DNA from: Weeksella virosa DSM 16922
GTDB taxonomy: Bacteria; Bacteroidota; Bacteroidia; Flavobacteriales; Weeksellaceae
Direction: 5' to 3'
Length of the DNA: 64,000 nucleotides
Assembly (NCBI RefSeq): GCF_000189415.1
Contig: NC_015144.1
Coordinates: 1,846,001-1,910,000, forward strand
Part shown: one piece after another, positions 62,708 to 64,000 of the stretch
How positions within the stretch are numbered: position 1 is the stretch's first letter
Layout of the letters: each line of letters opens with the position of its first letter
The notes under the pieces: model-generated
Told to the model about the DNA's origin: nothing
What the model saw: the letters and a program-made list of their open reading frames with translations, nothing else
The model's database searches: none
Made by a program: the position numbers and the translations under genes

Positions 62708-63052
62708 ATGAGAAACATTATATTTTTTATATTTTATATATTTATAGGAATCACACAATTATCTGCACAGACAGGTACTCGTCATAATCCAATGTCTTTG
62801 CAGAACGAGGAGAAAGTTGTGTTGATCTCTCCCAATCCTGCTACTAATCAGATAACTGTGAATGCTTCTAAAGTTTCAACGAAAGTAAACTCAATCGCTA
62901 TATATTCTATCATTGGAAATGAGGTTCTAAATATTAGGCCAGAGTCGAATACCGTTGTTATGAATGTTGCAAACCTAAAAAAAGGTAAATATATAGTAAA
63001 AACATTCTTCAGTAATGGAAATTCTGAAGTGACAACGTTGATAAAAAATTAG
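62708..63052 (+). CDS. small exported protein consisting mainly of a T9SS type A sorting domain
   Basis: A 114-residue protein: a signal peptide (ends QLSAQ), a short linker of about 15 residues, and a T9SS type A C-terminal domain (LISPNPATNQITVNAS, IAIYSIIGNEVLNI, LKKGKYIVKTFF). No other domain fits in the length. It has its own -7 box and terminator, so it is a real single gene. Whether it is a truncated cargo remnant or a functional small secreted protein cannot be told. Confidence 0.85.
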   Translation: MRNIIFFIFYIFIGITQLSAQTGTRHNPMSLQNEEKVVLISPNPATNQITVNASKVSTKVNSIAIYSIIGNEVLNIRPESNTVVMNVANLKKGKYIVKTFFSNGNSEVTTLIKN

Positions 63053-63075
63053 CATCTAATATTAAGTGTCAAGAT

Positions 63076-63107
63076 AAAAAAGGGTAGAAATTTTTCTACC
63101 CTTTTTT
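63076..63107. terminator. bidirectional terminator before the right edge
   Basis: A perfect inverted repeat AAAAAAGGGTAGAAA/TTTCTACCCTTTTTT with a 2-base loop, serving two convergent T9SS-cargo genes. Confidence 0.93.
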
Positions 63108-63120
63108 CTTCCCTATTTTT

Positions 63121-64000
63121 TTACTTTTTGATAATTCGCTTGATAATTACCGAATCAGGAGTTTTGAGTTGTAAATAATAAATTCCGTTTTCTAAATGTT
63201 GAATATCAATGGTTTGTTGGTTTGTTTTGGGCAATGAAATATATTTACCATACGCATCAAATAAAAGCAAAGTCTCGACTTTTTCCTTGGTTTTTAGATG
63301 GATATAATCATGACTTGGATTCGGATAAATCTCCAATTCTGTAGAAGAATTTTCATTTGTCGATAGGATATCTAATTGAGAGATTCTGATATTATCAATG
63401 TAAAAACTCGTTCCTAAATCAATCATAAACAAATCGAAAAAACTCAACTCCCCACCAAAAGGTGCAAAAGAATTGTCTAAAATTTTGGTGCTTTCTAAGT
63501 ATATTTTTGAGTTCTTTTTTGTTTGATCAATTTCGAAAGTCACATTTAACCATTGGTTTGTTTCGAAAGAAGAATTCGGAATTTCTTCTAAAAAGTCCCC
63601 AACTCCCGCATAAATTTTATCATCAAAACCACTAAAATTAATCGAAGCCAGAGCAAGAGAATCTTGGTTTTTTAGACTCAAAACAATATCCGACATCAAA
63701 TCTGAACTTTTAGGTTCTAAAAAAATATCCATCGAAATTTTGGTTCGATCATATATTGGTGAAACTTTGTTAAGAACCCCTTTGAAGCCAAAGGTAGATG
63801 TTGGAATAAGGTAAAGAGAGTTCTCTCCGTCCGATTGCTTTTCTTTGCTGATTTCTCCACCATCGTAGGCAACAAAATCATCGTCGACTATATGGTAAGC
63901 AAACCAACCTTTTTGGTTGTTGAGCGGGCCGCTTATGAAGCCTTCATTCTCTTCGAAAGAAATTTTAGTAGTTTGTGCATAGCTGTTACAAACAAAAAAG
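63121..64000 (-). CDS. exported protein with T9SS type A sorting domain, 5' end cut by window edge
   Basis: About 292 residues in the window. The frame is open from the stop at 63121 to base 64000, well past the internal ATG at 63732. The first visible residues (FFVCNSYAQ) are the end of a signal peptide, so only some ten residues are missing. The mature part begins TTKISFEENEGFISG and has beta-rich stretches (GWFAYHIVDDDFVAYDGG, NQWLNVTFEIDQT) like a jelly-roll or lectin-type domain. Residues from about 220 to the end form the sorting domain (LEIYPNPSHDYIHLKT, GIYYLQLK). The cargo's activity is unknown. Confidence 0.88.
   Translation of the reverse strand, partial: FFVCNSYAQTTKISFEENEGFISGPLNNQKGWFAYHIVDDDFVAYDGGEISKEKQSDGENSLYLIPTSTFGFKGVLNKVSPIYDRTKISMDIFLEPKSSDLMSDIVLSLKNQDSLALASINFSGFDDKIYAGVGDFLEEIPNSSFETNQWLNVTFEIDQTKKNSKIYLESTKILDNSFAPFGGELSFFDLFMIDLGTSFYIDNIRISQLDILSTNENSSTELEIYPNPSHDYIHLKTKEKVETLLLFDAYGKYISLPKTNQQTIDIQHLENGIYYLQLKTPDSVIIKRIIKK

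Noticed and set aside
1-64000. CRISPR arrays, insertion sequences, prophage or integrative element ends
   Set aside because: No regularly spaced direct repeats, transposase, integrase or att-like duplication at the tRNA genes was found by eye.

Overview
The window is a chromosomal segment of a Flavobacteriia-type bacterium (Bacteroidota). The evidence is low GC content, type IX secretion (T9SS) machinery and cargo, a six-gene alternative complex III operon, Bacteroidota-style -7 boxes (TAnnTTTG) in front of many genes, almost no Shine-Dalgarno sequences, and tRNA genes without encoded CCA. The gene set (agmatine-to-putrescine pair, ubiE-porT pair, CstB-like enzyme, GH3 protein, duplicated Nfu_N protein) fits a Weeksellaceae-like organism, but that genus-level placement is inference. 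No integrase, insertion sequence, CRISPR array or phage module was seen.

Layout. 1-2.4 kb: the end of recG and a small hypothetical gene. 2.5-5.3 kb: a minus-strand sulfur operon (TSUP exporter, TPMT-family methyltransferase, CstB-like persulfide dioxygenase/rhodanese). 5.4-8.8 kb: an active/inactive pair of secreted M16 proteases. 9.1-18.5 kb: a SPOR protein divergent from the complete actABCDEF respiratory operon, which ends at a strong terminator with no oxidase genes behind it. 18.6-23.9 kb: a minus operon of M23 peptidase, GH3 protein and an acyl-CoA thioesterase broken by one amber codon, divergent from the T9SS lipoprotein SprE/PorW. 23.9-25.0 kb: DoxX and an exported peptide deformylase. 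25.1-31.7 kb: two exported proteins of unknown role, ffh, a PH-domain protein, a small AAA ATPase and a bifunctional RelA/SpoT. 31.7-34.3 kb: a subtilisin-like protease and an amidase lipoprotein. 34.4-34.8 kb: a Ser-Pro-Arg tRNA operon with a good promoter and terminator.

34.8-43.8 kb: DUF3810 protein, SBF-like transporter, T9SS-secreted endonuclease I, GHL10 lipoprotein, DUF486 protein, the small ribosomal protein THX, a Gre-like protein with an MFS exporter, and an EamA transporter. 43.8-47.4 kb: a four-gene operon of exported beta-sandwich proteins, three of which share one module; only the last gene carries a T9SS type B sorting domain. This is my best candidate for an undescribed system. 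47.6-51.1 kb: pirin, then a Fur-type regulator with a Zn/Cd-type P1B ATPase. 51.1-51.8 kb: a long gap without a clear gene. 51.8-57.0 kb: Nfu scaffold, gamma carbonic anhydrase, two tandem M15-like exported proteins, aguB and aguA. 57.1-60.4 kb: a minus operon of an unknown membrane protein, ubiE, porT and an acyl-CoA dehydrogenase. 60.5-64 kb: a FabH-like synthase, aroC, a protein that is little more than a T9SS sorting domain, and a T9SS cargo gene cut by the window edge a few residues short of its start.

Three themes link the genes. First, secretion: SprE and PorT are T9SS components, and four or more cargo proteins lie in the same window. Second, respiration and redox: menaquinone synthesis (ubiE) supplies the quinol that complex III oxidises, and the sulfur operon would detoxify sulfide. 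Third, envelope and peptidoglycan: M23, amidase, SPOR and two M15-like proteins. Promoter calls rest on the -7 box alone except at the tRNA operon, where a -33 TTTG at proper spacing is also present.
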